A stretch of DNA of 23,147 nt, taken from contig JAVBPB010000016.1 in assembly GCA_031549965.1 (NCBI GenBank), positions 1-23,147 of the forward strand, read 5' to 3'. The DNA is from JAVBPB01 sp031549965. Its GTDB lineage: Bacteria > Bacillota > Clostridia > Lachnospirales > Lachnospiraceae. This document shows positions 15,452 through 23,147 of this stretch, piece after piece (within the stretch, counting starts at the first letter, position 1; each line of letters starts with the position of its first letter). The position numbers were made by a program, and so were the translations under genes. The notes under the pieces were generated by a model. That model did no database searches. It saw only the letters and a program-made list of their open reading frames with translations, and had not been told where the DNA came from.

Positions 15452-16484
15452 TAGTGCGACTCTGGCTTTTTTCATTATTTTGATACTAGCACTTTTATTC
15501 GAATTTATTAATGGATTTCACGATACTGCTAATTCAATAGCAACTTCTGTCTCAACTCGTGTAATCACGCCTAGAAATGCAATAATAATGGCCGCTGGTT
15601 TAAACTTTGTGGGTGCATTAGCAAGTACTGCTGTAGCAAAAACAATCTCATCAGGATTAATTGATGGGTACGTTGCACTTCATGTAATTGCATCTGCTTT
15701 AATTGCTGCAATTATTTGGAATCTATTTACCTGGGTGATTGGATTACCATCAAGCTCATCTCATGCTTTAATTGGTTCCTTATTAGGAGCCCACATTTCA
15801 GATGTTATGAGTTTTGACGGAATTATATGGTCAGGTGTTTTAGAAAAAGTAATATTTCCACTTATATCTTCTCCAATAATTGGTTTTGTGGTTGGTTTAC
15901 TTGTGATGGATATTTTATTTGAAGTGCTAAGACCTCTTAGTCAAAATGCAGTAAACAAGTATTTTTCTAAGTTTCAGGTTCTTTCAGCAGCATTTATGTC
16001 TTTCTCACACGGAAGTAATGATGCACAAAAAACAATAGGTATAATATATATGACTATATTGTCCCTTGGTGCTTCAAACCCAGGACAACTTCCAGCTTGG
16101 GTTAATTCTCATACAAGAGGAGATATTCCAATATGGGTAATTATAACTTGTGCTATTGTAATGGCTGCGGGTACATCTGTTGGAGGATGGAAAATAATTA
16201 AAACTATGGGAACTAATATTATTAAATTACAGCCAATTGGTGGATTTGCAGCTCAAACTTCAGCAGCTCTTATTATTCAGATAGCATCATTTATTGGTGC
16301 TCCTGTAAGTACTACTCATGTAATGTCAACTTCTATTATGGGTGTAGGTGCTTCAAAAAGATTTTCTGCGGTAAGATGGTCTGTTGCAAAAAGTATAGTA
16401 TCTGCCTGGGTTTTCACAATACCGGCTACAATGGTTATTGGTGCTTTAGTAAACTTTGTTGTACATTCTTTTTTTAATAATTAA
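15444..16484 (+). CDS. PiT family inorganic phosphate transporter
   Basis: This 346-residue integral membrane protein carries the duplicated PiT signature. The first half has FINGFHDTANSIAT (21-34) and GLPSSSSHALIGSLLGAH (100-117). The second half has FSHGSNDAQKTIG (187-199) and GAPVSTTHVMSTSIMGVG (285-302). About ten hydrophobic helices are visible. These carriers import phosphate, usually as a metal-phosphate complex, driven by the proton or sodium gradient. The length is typical of short bacterial PiT proteins. It is co-translated with DUF47, which probably modulates its activity. A weak hairpin follows at 16491-16524. Confidence 0.94.
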   Translation: MLNSATLAFFIILILALLFEFINGFHDTANSIATSVSTRVITPRNAIIMAAGLNFVGALASTAVAKTISSGLIDGYVALHVIASALIAAIIWNLFTWVIGLPSSSSHALIGSLLGAHISDVMSFDGIIWSGVLEKVIFPLISSPIIGFVVGLLVMDILFEVLRPLSQNAVNKYFSKFQVLSAAFMSFSHGSNDAQKTIGIIYMTILSLGASNPGQLPAWVNSHTRGDIPIWVIITCAIVMAAGTSVGGWKIIKTMGTNIIKLQPIGGFAAQTSAALIIQIASFIGAPVSTTHVMSTSIMGVGASKRFSAVRWSVAKSIVSAWVFTIPATMVIGALVNFVVHSFFNN

Positions 16485-16490
16485 ATAACC

Positions 16491-16524
16491 GAAGCAACCA
16501 TTTATATAAAAATTGGTTTACTTC
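16491..16524 (+). terminator. Possible weak terminator after the PiT gene
   Basis: GAAG and AACCA (16491-16500) pair with TGGTT and CTTC (16514-16524) with a small internal loop. The following run is only loosely T-rich, so read-through into the VWA gene seems likely. Confidence 0.35.
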
Positions 16525-16534
16525 ATGTAACTTG

Positions 16535-16577
16535 CTCCTTTTTTCACATATTATATACTATAACTGTGAAAAAGGAG
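16535..16577 (+). promoter_or_regulatory. Inverted repeat spanning promoter and ribosome binding site of the VWA gene
   Basis: CTCCTTTTTTCACA (16535-16548) is complementary to TGTGAAAAAGGAG (16565-16577) over 13 pairs with one extra T, around a 16-base A/T spacer. The right arm contains the AAGGAG ribosome binding site. The spacer contains a possible -10 (TATACT, 16554-16559; TTGCTC at 16532-16537 is a poor -35). CATATTATA at 16547-16555 also fits the CATAnnnTA form of a sigma-K -10. It could be an operator, or an RNA hairpin that hides the ribosome binding site in read-through transcripts from the PiT gene. Confidence 0.5.
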
Positions 16578-16584
16578 TAAAATT

Positions 16585-18855
16585 ATGGAAAAAAATAAAC
16601 AAAATTGTTTTCACCAGGGAAAAGGTAAAATGAATCCAATCCGCATAGGTAACTATGATATTGTCAGAGAAACTAATGATAAAACTAATCCAAATTACTA
16701 CATTACATCCGATGAATCAAATCTTTATGATGCCGGAATAAACGAAGGAAAAGGCGGTTTTACTTCATTTTATGACTTAGTTTCTATTTCAAAAGGTGCT
16801 GTTTCAAATGATTGTAACACTTTAATAAATCTTGATATAAAAATTAAACCTGCATATTTTAATTATTATCCTTCACATCCTGTTGATGTTATATTTGTGT
16901 TAGATGTTACCTCAAGTATGATGAATAATGGTAGTCATAAATTTACACAGGCAAAAAGAGCTTTAATTCAAGCTATTGAACTACTATGGAAATATGATAA
17001 AAATACCACTGTTACAATTATTCCTTATGGAAAGGATGCTATGATACCATTAGAGGATGGTGGATTTGATTTTGATTACTTAGGTACAATGTTTACATGG
17101 AAAAGAGCAACAGATACTGGACATCGAATTGGACAAATTTTAGGTTATCGTAACAATTCAAGTATTCCCATAACTACAATGTATGAGTTTTTAAATCAGT
17201 CAAAAACTAAGTCAGATGATGTTGATTTAAGTTTATACTCATTTTATAAATATTATAAAATAAAATACAAGGATATATATAATGATGATGGCTCTCCAAA
17301 AACGGATACTATTTTAACTTCATATATTCAAAATATATATTCACAGGATAAAATAAAATACCAAAATTCACACATGCATTATGTAGCAAATGGATTACCC
17401 CTAAATCCAACAGATTTAACATACAGTATGAATGATAATGATTATAAAAATAATACAATTTTAGAAAATGCAGTATGGGCAATTCCTTACTCTGAGGATA
17501 CTAATACTGAATCTGGATTAAATGCCGCTTTTAATCTACTAATAAAACCAGGTTTTTGCCAATCAAATGATATTCAAAGGCGTTTTGTTGTATTAATAAC
17601 TGATGGTCAGGCCAATCGCTCTCTTAATCAGGATTGGTCTAAAAATTTTCCTAAGATTGGTGATAATGATAGTGATTATATGCCTTCAAGTTCACTTGAT
17701 CCATGGAAGTATTTTATGTATTTATTAAAAACCTATCCTACCCTGTGTTCAGAAATAAATAATCGTTCTTCAACCTCATCAGAACTCATAAGAGCTATGC
17801 AAATGGCATATCAAAAAGCCGAAGATATAAAAAATCCCGAAAAAGGAAATGCAATTTTATTTGTTTTAGGAATAGATATTGGTGCTCAAACTCCGGGACC
17901 TTACACAAAAAAAGATGTTATTGAGATCATGAAAACTATTGCAACTACCGGTAAATTCTTACATGAAGCCTCAGAAAATGAAACAATTAATGAAGTTATG
18001 ATACATCTCTTTGAAATAGTGAATAATATGTTAACTATTATTGCAGGATTAAAGATTAACTTACATGATAAAATTAATACTGCTTTATTCGAATATGAAA
18101 AGGGTTCTCTTACTATTAAAGGTTCTCAGGATAATATAAAGCTTAAGATGAAAAATGCAGTTGATATAACTGACCCAACCGATTCTATGTACACTGTTTA
18201 TAAAAAGCCTGCCTTGCTTCCTGATGTAAGTGATGTTAATTTTGATAATGGCACACTTTCAATTGATTTTGGAATAATGCCTTTTTTAATACCTGATAAG
18301 AACAGTGAAACCAATATTTCTATTTCATATAATATAAATAATAAAGGTTGTGCAATTGGAAACCATCTTCATACTAACTGGGATAATGAAACATATGTAA
18401 GATTTATTGAGCCAGAGCACTTTTTAGGGTCATCTCCTACTATTTCTTATGATAAAACTCCTATAGATTTATTTTTTCACACTCCCATAATTCAATGTAC
18501 TCCTGATATAACAATAAAAAAATACGTTGGCTGTAATGATAAAGATATTACCTGTAAAAATGTAAAAGTGGCATCTTTATCTGTAGTTTATTATAAAGTA
18601 GTCCTAACAAATCATACTAATAATTCTATTGAAATCCCATTAGTAATAGATGTTTTTGGTGTAAATAATATTGAGGAGGCACTTTTGAAGAAAGAATTTA
18701 ATGTTCTTGGTGCTAATATAACAATCCATCCTCATGAGGCAAAGGAATTTATTTATTCTGAAATTATTAAAAAGCACCATACTATTAATAATTTTGCCAT
18801 TATTAAAATTAATGATAAAATATATTATGATAGTGCTGTTGTAACAATTAATTAA
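16585..18855 (+). CDS. Large VWA-domain protein without signal peptide
   Basis: The 756-residue protein starts 7 bases after AAGGAG. Residues ~98-490 form a von Willebrand factor A domain. The metal-ion site reads DVTSSM (D107, T109, S111; Thr replaces the usual first Ser), with TESGLNAAF near 308 as the likely second loop and LITDGQ (D340) as the third. A long insertion (~150-300), rich in Asp, Tyr and Asn, interrupts the domain between the first strands and the 308 loop. Residues ~490-635 look beta-rich. Residues ~638-756 (PDITIKKYVGC, then VVYYKVVLTNHTNNSIEIPL) resemble a DUF11-like beta-sandwich common in surface proteins. There is no signal peptide, membrane anchor or sortase motif, so it is cytoplasmic or delivered by another route, for example onto spores from the mother cell (inference). 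The partner is unknown. Confidence 0.8.
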   Translation: MEKNKQNCFHQGKGKMNPIRIGNYDIVRETNDKTNPNYYITSDESNLYDAGINEGKGGFTSFYDLVSISKGAVSNDCNTLINLDIKIKPAYFNYYPSHPVDVIFVLDVTSSMMNNGSHKFTQAKRALIQAIELLWKYDKNTTVTIIPYGKDAMIPLEDGGFDFDYLGTMFTWKRATDTGHRIGQILGYRNNSSIPITTMYEFLNQSKTKSDDVDLSLYSFYKYYKIKYKDIYNDDGSPKTDTILTSYIQNIYSQDKIKYQNSHMHYVANGLPLNPTDLTYSMNDNDYKNNTILENAVWAIPYSEDTNTESGLNAAFNLLIKPGFCQSNDIQRRFVVLITDGQANRSLNQDWSKNFPKIGDNDSDYMPSSSLDPWKYFMYLLKTYPTLCSEINNRSSTSSELIRAMQMAYQKAEDIKNPEKGNAILFVLGIDIGAQTPGPYTKKDVIEIMKTIATTGKFLHEASENETINEVMIHLFEIVNNMLTIIAGLKINLHDKINTALFEYEKGSLTIKGSQDNIKLKMKNAVDITDPTDSMYTVYKKPALLPDVSDVNFDNGTLSIDFGIMPFLIPDKNSETNISISYNINNKGCAIGNHLHTNWDNETYVRFIEPEHFLGSSPTISYDKTPIDLFFHTPIIQCTPDITIKKYVGCNDKDITCKNVKVASLSVVYYKVVLTNHTNNSIEIPLVIDVFGVNNIEEALLKKEFNVLGANITIHPHEAKEFIYSEIIKKHHTINNFAIIKINDKIYYDSAVVTIN

Positions 18856-18877
18856 AAGTATTATTTCTATATATCAT

Positions 18878-18925
18878 AATTATCATTAATTAGCAAACTT
18901 GCAGTTTTACTAATTAATGATAATT
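18878..18925 (+). terminator. Hairpin after the VWA gene
   Basis: A perfect 16-base stem (18878-18893 with 18910-18925) encloses a 16-base loop that contains an AAACT/AGTTT mini-stem. It is entirely A/T-rich, with only a short T-containing run after it. Probable terminator or 3' stabiliser. Confidence 0.6.
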
Positions 18926-18986
18926 TCCTTATAATTACTTTGTCCTCCCCTACTTGTTACTATTTACAGCTTTGTTGAGGTTTCTC

Positions 18987-19239
18987 GAAAAAGTCCTTAA
19001 TGTAGCCGAGGGCACTGAAAAAGTTCTTTCAACGCGGTAAATTAATTTTTCAGATGAATACAGTTGTATAATTATTTAATTGTGCAGACCGGCCGATGAG
19101 GCGTTTATATTTTTTACAAGACTTACAAAGGCTTGTAAAAAATATGCCGAGGGAGGGTAAGGCAAACAATTAAATAATTATACAACTGTATTCATCTGAA
19201 AAATTTGAAAGACTAAATCAAGGACTTTTTCATTGACCT
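18987..19239. repeat. Inverted-repeat (MITE-like) element with palindromic core
   Basis: Two perfectly complementary 40-base arms (19044-19083 and 19166-19205) enclose an 82-base core. Within the core ATATTTTTTACAAG pairs with CTTGTAAAAAATAT, a perfect 14-base hairpin (~19108-19146). Homology continues outward. Both ends carry GAAAAAGTCCTT followed by an AT-TAG stretch and TCTTTCAA, but the left side has two extra insertions (19006-19024 and 19033-19044). The right arm plus its outer end (19168-19239) is 71/72 identical to the sequence at the aroC stop. There is no ORF. It is best read as a non-autonomous mobile or palindromic repeat; the parent element is not identified. Confidence 0.8.
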
Positions 19240-19304
19240 AATATTAATCAGGCCGTGAATAGTAACCCTACTTTTCTTCTAAAGCAATAAAGTATTTCCC
19301 ACAC

Positions 19305-19333
19305 TTGCATTTAGCATTATTCTATGATATATT
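19305..19333 (+). promoter_or_regulatory. Promoter of rlmD
   Basis: TTGCAT (19305-19310), 17 bases and TATATT (19328-19333) lie 70 bases before the rlmD ATG, just outside the inverted-repeat element. Confidence 0.5.
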
Positions 19334-19403
19334 ATTCAGATAGCACTGATGAAGAACATTTTGAATAAAATTCTAATAAAATTAATTTTGAAAGGTTAAA
19401 CTT

Positions 19404-20762
19404 ATGAAAAAAGGTCAAGTTTATGAAGGTATTGTAAGTCGAGTTGATTTTCCAAATAAAGGTATTATTGAACATGAGGAAGGTATTGTTACTGTAAAAA
19501 ATACTATACCAAATCAAAAAATTAGATTTTCTGTTAATAAAATCAGAAAAGGCAAAAATGAAGGCAGGCTTCTTGAAGTTATGGAAAAATCACCTCTTGA
19601 AAGTAGAAATGCTTTATGCAAAAGTTTTGGTCTATGCGGAGGGTGTACTTATCAAACCATTGATTACGATTCTCAACTTGAAATCAAAAAAAATCAGGTT
19701 AAAAAATTACTTGATCAAGTGTGTGATAATTATACTTTTGAAGGAATAAAGAAAAGCCCTGTTGAATTTTCATACAGAAATAAAATGGAATATTCTTTTG
19801 GAGATGATGTTAAAGATGGTCCTCTTACTCTTGGCTTACATAAAAAGGGGAGTTTTCATGATGTATTAACTGTAGATGACTGTTGTATTGTCAGTAATGA
19901 TTATAATAAAATTTTAAAAACTGTATTAGATTTTTTTAGTAATAATAAAGTTCCTTATTATAAGAAAATGAAACATGAGGGATATTTAAGACATTTAATT
20001 ATTAGGGAAGGAAAACAAACAGGTGAAATTTTAGTTAATCTTGTTACTACCTCTTCTACCCCAAATATTGATTTAACTAGTCTGGTAAATGAACTTATTA
20101 GTTTAAATTTAGATAATTCCATTGTTGGAATACTTCATACAATAAATGATACCTTAGCTGATGTAGTTCAATGTGATGATTTAAAAATTCTTTATGGCAA
20201 GGATTATTTTTATGAAATGATTTTAGGATTAAAATTTAAAATATCTCCTTTTTCTTTTTTTCAAACTAATTCTTTGGGTGCTGAAGTACTTTACTCTACT
20301 GTTAGAGATTATGTTGGTGATACTACTGATAAAGTTGTTTTTGATTTGTACAGCGGTACTGGTACTATTGCTCAGATTCTTGCAGGGGTGGCAAAAAAAG
20401 TTATTGGTGTTGAAATTATATCTGAGGCTGTTGATGCCGCCAAAAAAAATGCATTGCTTAATAATTTAGGTAATTGTGAGTTTATTGCAGGTGATGTTCT
20501 AAAGGTTATTAACGAGATTGAATATAAACCTGATTTAATAGTGCTTGATCCTCCAAGAGATGGTATACATCCTAAAGCTTTGACTAAAATTATTGAATAT
20601 GGGGTTGAAAAGATTGTTTATATTAGCTGTAAGCCTACTTCACTTGTAAGGGATTTAAAGGTTTTTCTTGAGTGTGGATATAATGTTGAAAAGGTTACTT
20701 GTGTAGATATGTTTCCAGCGACTTATCATGTTGAGTGTGTTGTGTTGATGTCAAGAATTTAA
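19404..20762 (+). CDS. rlmD: 23S rRNA (uracil-5-)-methyltransferase RlmD/RlmCD type
   Basis: This 452-residue enzyme methylates C5 of a uracil in 23S rRNA (U1939 in E. coli numbering; some Firmicute enzymes also modify U747) using SAM. An N-terminal TRAM domain (~1-60) binds RNA. The iron-sulfur cysteines are C72, C78, C81 and C160 or C161. The methyltransferase domain shows FQTNSLGAEVLY, then FDLYSGTGTIAQIL (SAM loop, ~313), LDPPRDGIHP (381-390), the nucleophile C409 in VYISCKPTSLVRDL and the general-base E444 in YHVECV. The length is standard. GAAAGG lies 8 bases before the ATG. The name rlmD is the usual automatic label; RlmCD would be an equally good call for a Firmicute. Confidence 0.93.
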   Translation: MKKGQVYEGIVSRVDFPNKGIIEHEEGIVTVKNTIPNQKIRFSVNKIRKGKNEGRLLEVMEKSPLESRNALCKSFGLCGGCTYQTIDYDSQLEIKKNQVKKLLDQVCDNYTFEGIKKSPVEFSYRNKMEYSFGDDVKDGPLTLGLHKKGSFHDVLTVDDCCIVSNDYNKILKTVLDFFSNNKVPYYKKMKHEGYLRHLIIREGKQTGEILVNLVTTSSTPNIDLTSLVNELISLNLDNSIVGILHTINDTLADVVQCDDLKILYGKDYFYEMILGLKFKISPFSFFQTNSLGAEVLYSTVRDYVGDTTDKVVFDLYSGTGTIAQILAGVAKKVIGVEIISEAVDAAKKNALLNNLGNCEFIAGDVLKVINEIEYKPDLIVLDPPRDGIHPKALTKIIEYGVEKIVYISCKPTSLVRDLKVFLECGYNVEKVTCVDMFPATYHVECVVLMSRI

Positions 20763-20838
20763 TATTATACGATGAAGAAATTTATATTTTTAGTAGTATA
20801 ACTTGTGAAAACTATTTTTGAAAAAATGGAGGATGAAC

Positions 20839-21273
20839 TTGAATAATTACAGCAGTAAAATCGGTAATCATGTATATGTAAAAGGTGGTTTAGAAGCAGT
20901 CGCATTATATAAAGAAGCTTTTCGACTTGAAGTGGAGAACGAGCCTTGGCTGGATGATGAGGGTTTAATCGTACATCAAGCACTTTTACAAAACGGAGAA
21001 CTCTTTTTAAGTGTCAGCGAGAATAAACATTTACCTAATGGATTTATTGAACAATACTCTACTGATGTATGTCCCGTAATGTTATTTTGTGTATACTTTT
21101 ATACTGGAAAAGACCTACGCAGAACTTTTGAAATCTTATCCAAAGATGCAAAGAGATACACAGATATACAAGCTGAAGGAAAGGATACTATTTGCGAAGT
21201 GGTTGATAAATTTGGAGTTTTTTGGCATCTTCGCTTTCCAAACAACCAGAGTGCATCGTTTATTCCTAAATAA
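20839..21273 (+). CDS. VOC (glyoxalase/bleomycin-resistance superfamily) protein
   Basis: I chose TTG 20839 as start because GGAGG (20828-20832) sits six bases before it. An upstream in-frame TTG at 20818 precedes the site. This gives 144 residues. The pattern GNHVYVKGGLEAVALYKEAF is the typical first strand and helix of a VOC module, followed by LQNGELFLSVSE and a C-terminal FGVFWHLRF strand, as in PhnB-like or 3-demethylubiquinone-methyltransferase-like VOC proteins. Such proteins bind a metal in paired beta-alpha-beta units. The ligands are not certain here and the substrate is unknown. Codon use appears more G+C-rich than the genes to the left. It marks the left edge of the accessory-looking segment. 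Confidence 0.75.
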   Translation: MNNYSSKIGNHVYVKGGLEAVALYKEAFRLEVENEPWLDDEGLIVHQALLQNGELFLSVSENKHLPNGFIEQYSTDVCPVMLFCVYFYTGKDLRRTFEILSKDAKRYTDIQAEGKDTICEVVDKFGVFWHLRFPNNQSASFIPK

Positions 21274-21605
21274 CTATTGTTGAAACCCTTACAATGCCTA
21301 ATAAGCATTTTCTACAGCGGACAAATAACATCTATTCTGTCAACTCACCCTATGAGATTGAGAGCATAACTAATCAATTTCATCAACTCCCCGCATGTTG
21401 AGACGGTAGTGTTAATGTCGAGGGTGGAAAATTAACAATATCAAAGTGCGGTTACAGGTCAGTGTAGTACGCAGTAATATATCGAGAAAATCATGTGAAT
21501 TGGGCGAAAAATTGTAGATAGTTGTTGTTTTGAACCGATTTTTAATGAAAAACCGACAATTACAGAGATAAATCAAGTGGCTTTGAGTAAAGTAGAGGTG
21601 ATTAT
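21274..21605. other. Gene-poor stretch, 332 bases, possible decayed ORF
   Basis: No full gene is present. A 35-codon ATG frame at 21294-21401 (encoding ..NNIYSVNSPYEIESITNQF..) looks protein-like but has no good ribosome binding site, and I cannot match it to a family. It may be a fragment of a lost gene. The rest shows no RNA structure I trust. The stretch seems less AT-rich than gaps elsewhere in the window. Confidence 0.35.
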
Positions 21606-21947
21606 ATGTTTTGTTATTATCTTTGTGCAACGTTTACATTGATTAGTGCTACCGTCAGTTTTGGCTTCGCAGTGGAAGCTTACTTAAAAGCTAAGAAACA
21701 TGACGATTCAGCATTAACCAATGCAAAGTATGCTCTTTCAAGAAGCCTGTCGCTGTTTTTGGTTTCCATTGGGTTGCTGATGTTTATTTCCAAACCGTAT
21801 CTTATTGCTTTATCGGCAATCATGATTGGAGTACAATTATTTGATTGTATTATTGGTATAAGAATTAGCAAATTCAAAATGATTGGGCCAATGTTCACAG
21901 CATTTGGGAATATTGCCGTATTATTGGCCTTTTTACTGAAACGTTAG
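21606..21947 (+). CDS. Small four-helix membrane protein of unknown function
   Basis: The 113-residue protein has GAGGTG 5-6 bases before the ATG and a strong terminator after it, so it is probably real. About four hydrophobic helices are visible (~5-25, 47-62, 64-86 and 94-111), with a charged loop at 27-45 (AKKHDDSALTNAKYALSRS). It is almost entirely membrane-embedded. I do not recognise a named family, and neither neighbour suggests a role. A small transporter subunit or an orphan accessory membrane protein would both fit. Confidence 0.7.
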   Translation: MFCYYLCATFTLISATVSFGFAVEAYLKAKKHDDSALTNAKYALSRSLSLFLVSIGLLMFISKPYLIALSAIMIGVQLFDCIIGIRISKFKMIGPMFTAFGNIAVLLAFLLKR

Positions 21948-21981
21948 GTTTCTTGCTAGATTTATTAAGAAACAAAAAAAG

Positions 21982-22027
21982 AAAAGCCACTGACCTGTGA
22001 AGCAAATCTCACAAATCAGTGGCTTTT
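21982..22027. terminator. Bidirectional terminator
   Basis: AAAAGCCACTGA (21982-21993) pairs with TCAGTGGCTTTT (22016-22027), with an inner TGTGA/TCACA stem. It ends the membrane-protein gene on the + strand and could also end the convergent ferredoxin gene. Confidence 0.85.
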
Positions 22028-22092
22028 GGTATTCTAACTATAATAGATGAATGATAAATCCATAGTATTCTACAAAACTCAATTATTACTAC

Positions 22093-22833
22093 TTAGTAAT
22101 ACACCTTTATATAGTCAGGGTGAACATATCTCGATTTTCCGACTGTCTTTTTCTTAAATTGAATTGCTTGCTTTGGACACCTATTGATGCAACCCATACA
22201 GTTAGCACAGTTGTTTCCCCATACAGGCGCATTGTCAAATGTAATGTTTTTCAATGGACAATATTTCTGGCATTGTTTGCACTTTGTGCAAGACTCATCT
22301 GCGTAAAGATGCTCGTTAAAATCCGAGTACAAATTGTTCATCGTAGGCCCAACCACTTTAAGAATCAATCCCATCACTGGACGGTCGCCTATGGTGACTA
22401 GCTTTTTGTTTTGTATATCCAGTACAATTCTGTCAACCTTTTTTCGTGCATCTCCTAAAAGTTGGATTTCCCTTTCCTTCTTTGGTGCATGGGAATTAAT
22501 AATATCATTTTCCGGCATCTTCACTTCAAACCAAGCGTGAATATCATTCTTAAAGGCAATGTATGAAGTGGCGGTCGAATTTGCGTATGTGCTTATACAG
22601 AAAATATATGCTCTATCTTTACTTATATAGTGAAACAGTTTCTCCTTAAACTCTAATACGATTTTAGGAGCTTGCCCCATGTAACATGGAAAAACAATAC
22701 CGATTCTTTCGGCATTTTGACATGACTCATAATCATCAAAAAGTGCAAGGGAGTACACTTCTTCATTCAGATTTTCGGCGATTTGTTTCGCTACACTATA
22801 AGAATTTCCAGAGCCTGAAAAGTAAAATATCAT
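22093..22833 (-). CDS. EFR1-type flavodoxin/ferredoxin fusion protein
   Basis: I chose ATG 22833 (AGAGG 8 bases upstream, sequence MIFYFSGSGNSYS), giving 246 residues. An upstream in-frame start at 22911 adds 26 residues before the natural flavodoxin N-terminus. Residues 1-~150 are flavodoxin-like, with the FMN phosphate loop FSGSGNS at 5-11. The C-terminus has two [4Fe-4S] motifs, CTKCKQCQKYCP (C182, C185, C188, C192) and CANCMGCINRCP (C209, C212, C215, C219). This architecture is the EFR1 family of anaerobes, a one-protein electron carrier linking FMN with two clusters. Its partner enzyme is unknown. It stands alone, between a membrane protein and an IS3-like remnant. Confidence 0.9.
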   Translation of the reverse strand: MIFYFSGSGNSYSVAKQIAENLNEEVYSLALFDDYESCQNAERIGIVFPCYMGQAPKIVLEFKEKLFHYISKDRAYIFCISTYANSTATSYIAFKNDIHAWFEVKMPENDIINSHAPKKEREIQLLGDARKKVDRIVLDIQNKKLVTIGDRPVMGLILKVVGPTMNNLYSDFNEHLYADESCTKCKQCQKYCPLKNITFDNAPVWGNNCANCMGCINRCPKQAIQFKKKTVGKSRYVHPDYIKVYY

Positions 22834-23038
22834 ATAGTTACCTCTTTCTATAAATTTTTTCCAAGGAACGTTATTAATCCTCAACTTCACTGAATATGCT
22901 TGAGTCCCCATATAGCCATTTCGTAATAAATTAGCATTAGTTCTCTGCTTTCTCTGTCAGTGAATACTCAACGTGTGGCGGTATTTCGTTAAACTGTGCT
23001 CGATTTAACTGGTTTGTCAACACTTATTTATACAATTT

Positions 23039-23147
23039 TTATTCGGACATAGTTGTTTGTACTTCGCTTATATCTATTGCAATTTTATTCTCTTTGTCAG
23101 TATAATTATTTGCTTTGCTCAATCTATATTCTATTGGTGACATGTTA
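23039..23147 (-). mobile_element. C-terminal end of an IS3-like transposase, cut by the window edge
   Basis: An open minus-strand frame enters from the right edge and stops at 23039-23041. It begins N-MSPIEYRLSKANNYTDKE, and the MSPIEYR motif is typical of the last part of IS3-family integrase-domain transposases (..L.NMSP.EYR..). The tail of about 28 residues is longer and more polar than usual. I see no terminal inverted repeat in the ~200 bases to its left. It could be an intact element mostly outside the window or a fragment. Confidence 0.5.

Larger units (their letters stand above)
18856..19403. other. Intergenic region between VWA gene and rlmD, 548 bases
   Basis: This gap contains no gene I can support. 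It holds the VWA terminator hairpin, a complete inverted-repeat element (18987-19239) and the rlmD promoter, each listed separately. Confidence 0.7.

Noticed and set aside
18987..19239. Ordinary transcription terminator
   Set aside because: It is over 240 bases, has 40-bp arms separated by a structured core and has a second half-copy elsewhere; this is a repeat element rather than a terminator.

Overview
The window is AT-rich (roughly 30% G+C by eye), with strong AGGAGG-type ribosome binding sites and several consensus-like -35/-10 promoters with 17-base spacers. It carries a clostridial mix of genes: flagellin, LuxS, a DUF1836 regulator, a YerC/YecD-type TrpR relative, an EFR1-type ferredoxin, a Cys-rich 'CCC' miniprotein and a subtilase remnant. 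This points to a motile, probably spore-forming anaerobic member of the Clostridia (Lachnospirales-like). No species can be named from the sequence alone.

Layout. 1-943 (-): N-terminal part of a leucine-rich-repeat protein cut by the window edge. 1332-1971 (-): PIN-domain toxin with a small antitoxin, preceded by a promoter and a structured leader. 2261-2716 (-): truncated subtilase remnant. 2901-3101 (+): Cys/Asn/Gly miniprotein with a strong terminator, convergent with an unknown 94-aa protein. 3635-4738 (+): chorismate synthase aroC, whose stop codon lies inside a 72-bp dispersed repeat. 4904-7219 (+): a 771-aa flagellin whose central variable region reads as a seven-bladed beta-propeller. 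7286-9395 (-): lactonase and trpS. 9577-10056 (+): luxS, followed by a 32-bp perfect RNA hairpin. 10199-10982 (-): two small paired Met/Asn-rich unknowns. 11220-12434 (-): alanine aminotransferase alaA. 12702-13352 (+): DUF1836 regulator, divergent from alaA. 13395-14505 (-): YerC-like regulator and PHP phosphoesterase. 14828-16484 (+): DUF47 and PiT phosphate transporter operon. 16585-18855 (+): a large signal-less VWA protein. 18987-19239: a complete inverted-repeat element whose right arm matches the repeat after aroC. 19404-20762 (+): rlmD.

From about 20.8 kb to the end the sequence looks compositionally different, with more G+C and longer gaps. It holds a VOC protein, a small membrane protein, an EFR1 ferredoxin protein and the tail of an IS3-like transposase. 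I read this as an acquired, partly decayed accessory segment.

Most genes here are independent housekeeping transcription units rather than one pathway. The clear functional pairs are toxin/antitoxin, DUF47/PiT, and perhaps trpS/lactonase. The observations most worth following up are the propeller-bearing flagellin, the inverted-repeat element with its solo arm at the aroC stop, the long hairpin after luxS, and the VWA gene with an inverted repeat overlapping its promoter and ribosome binding site.
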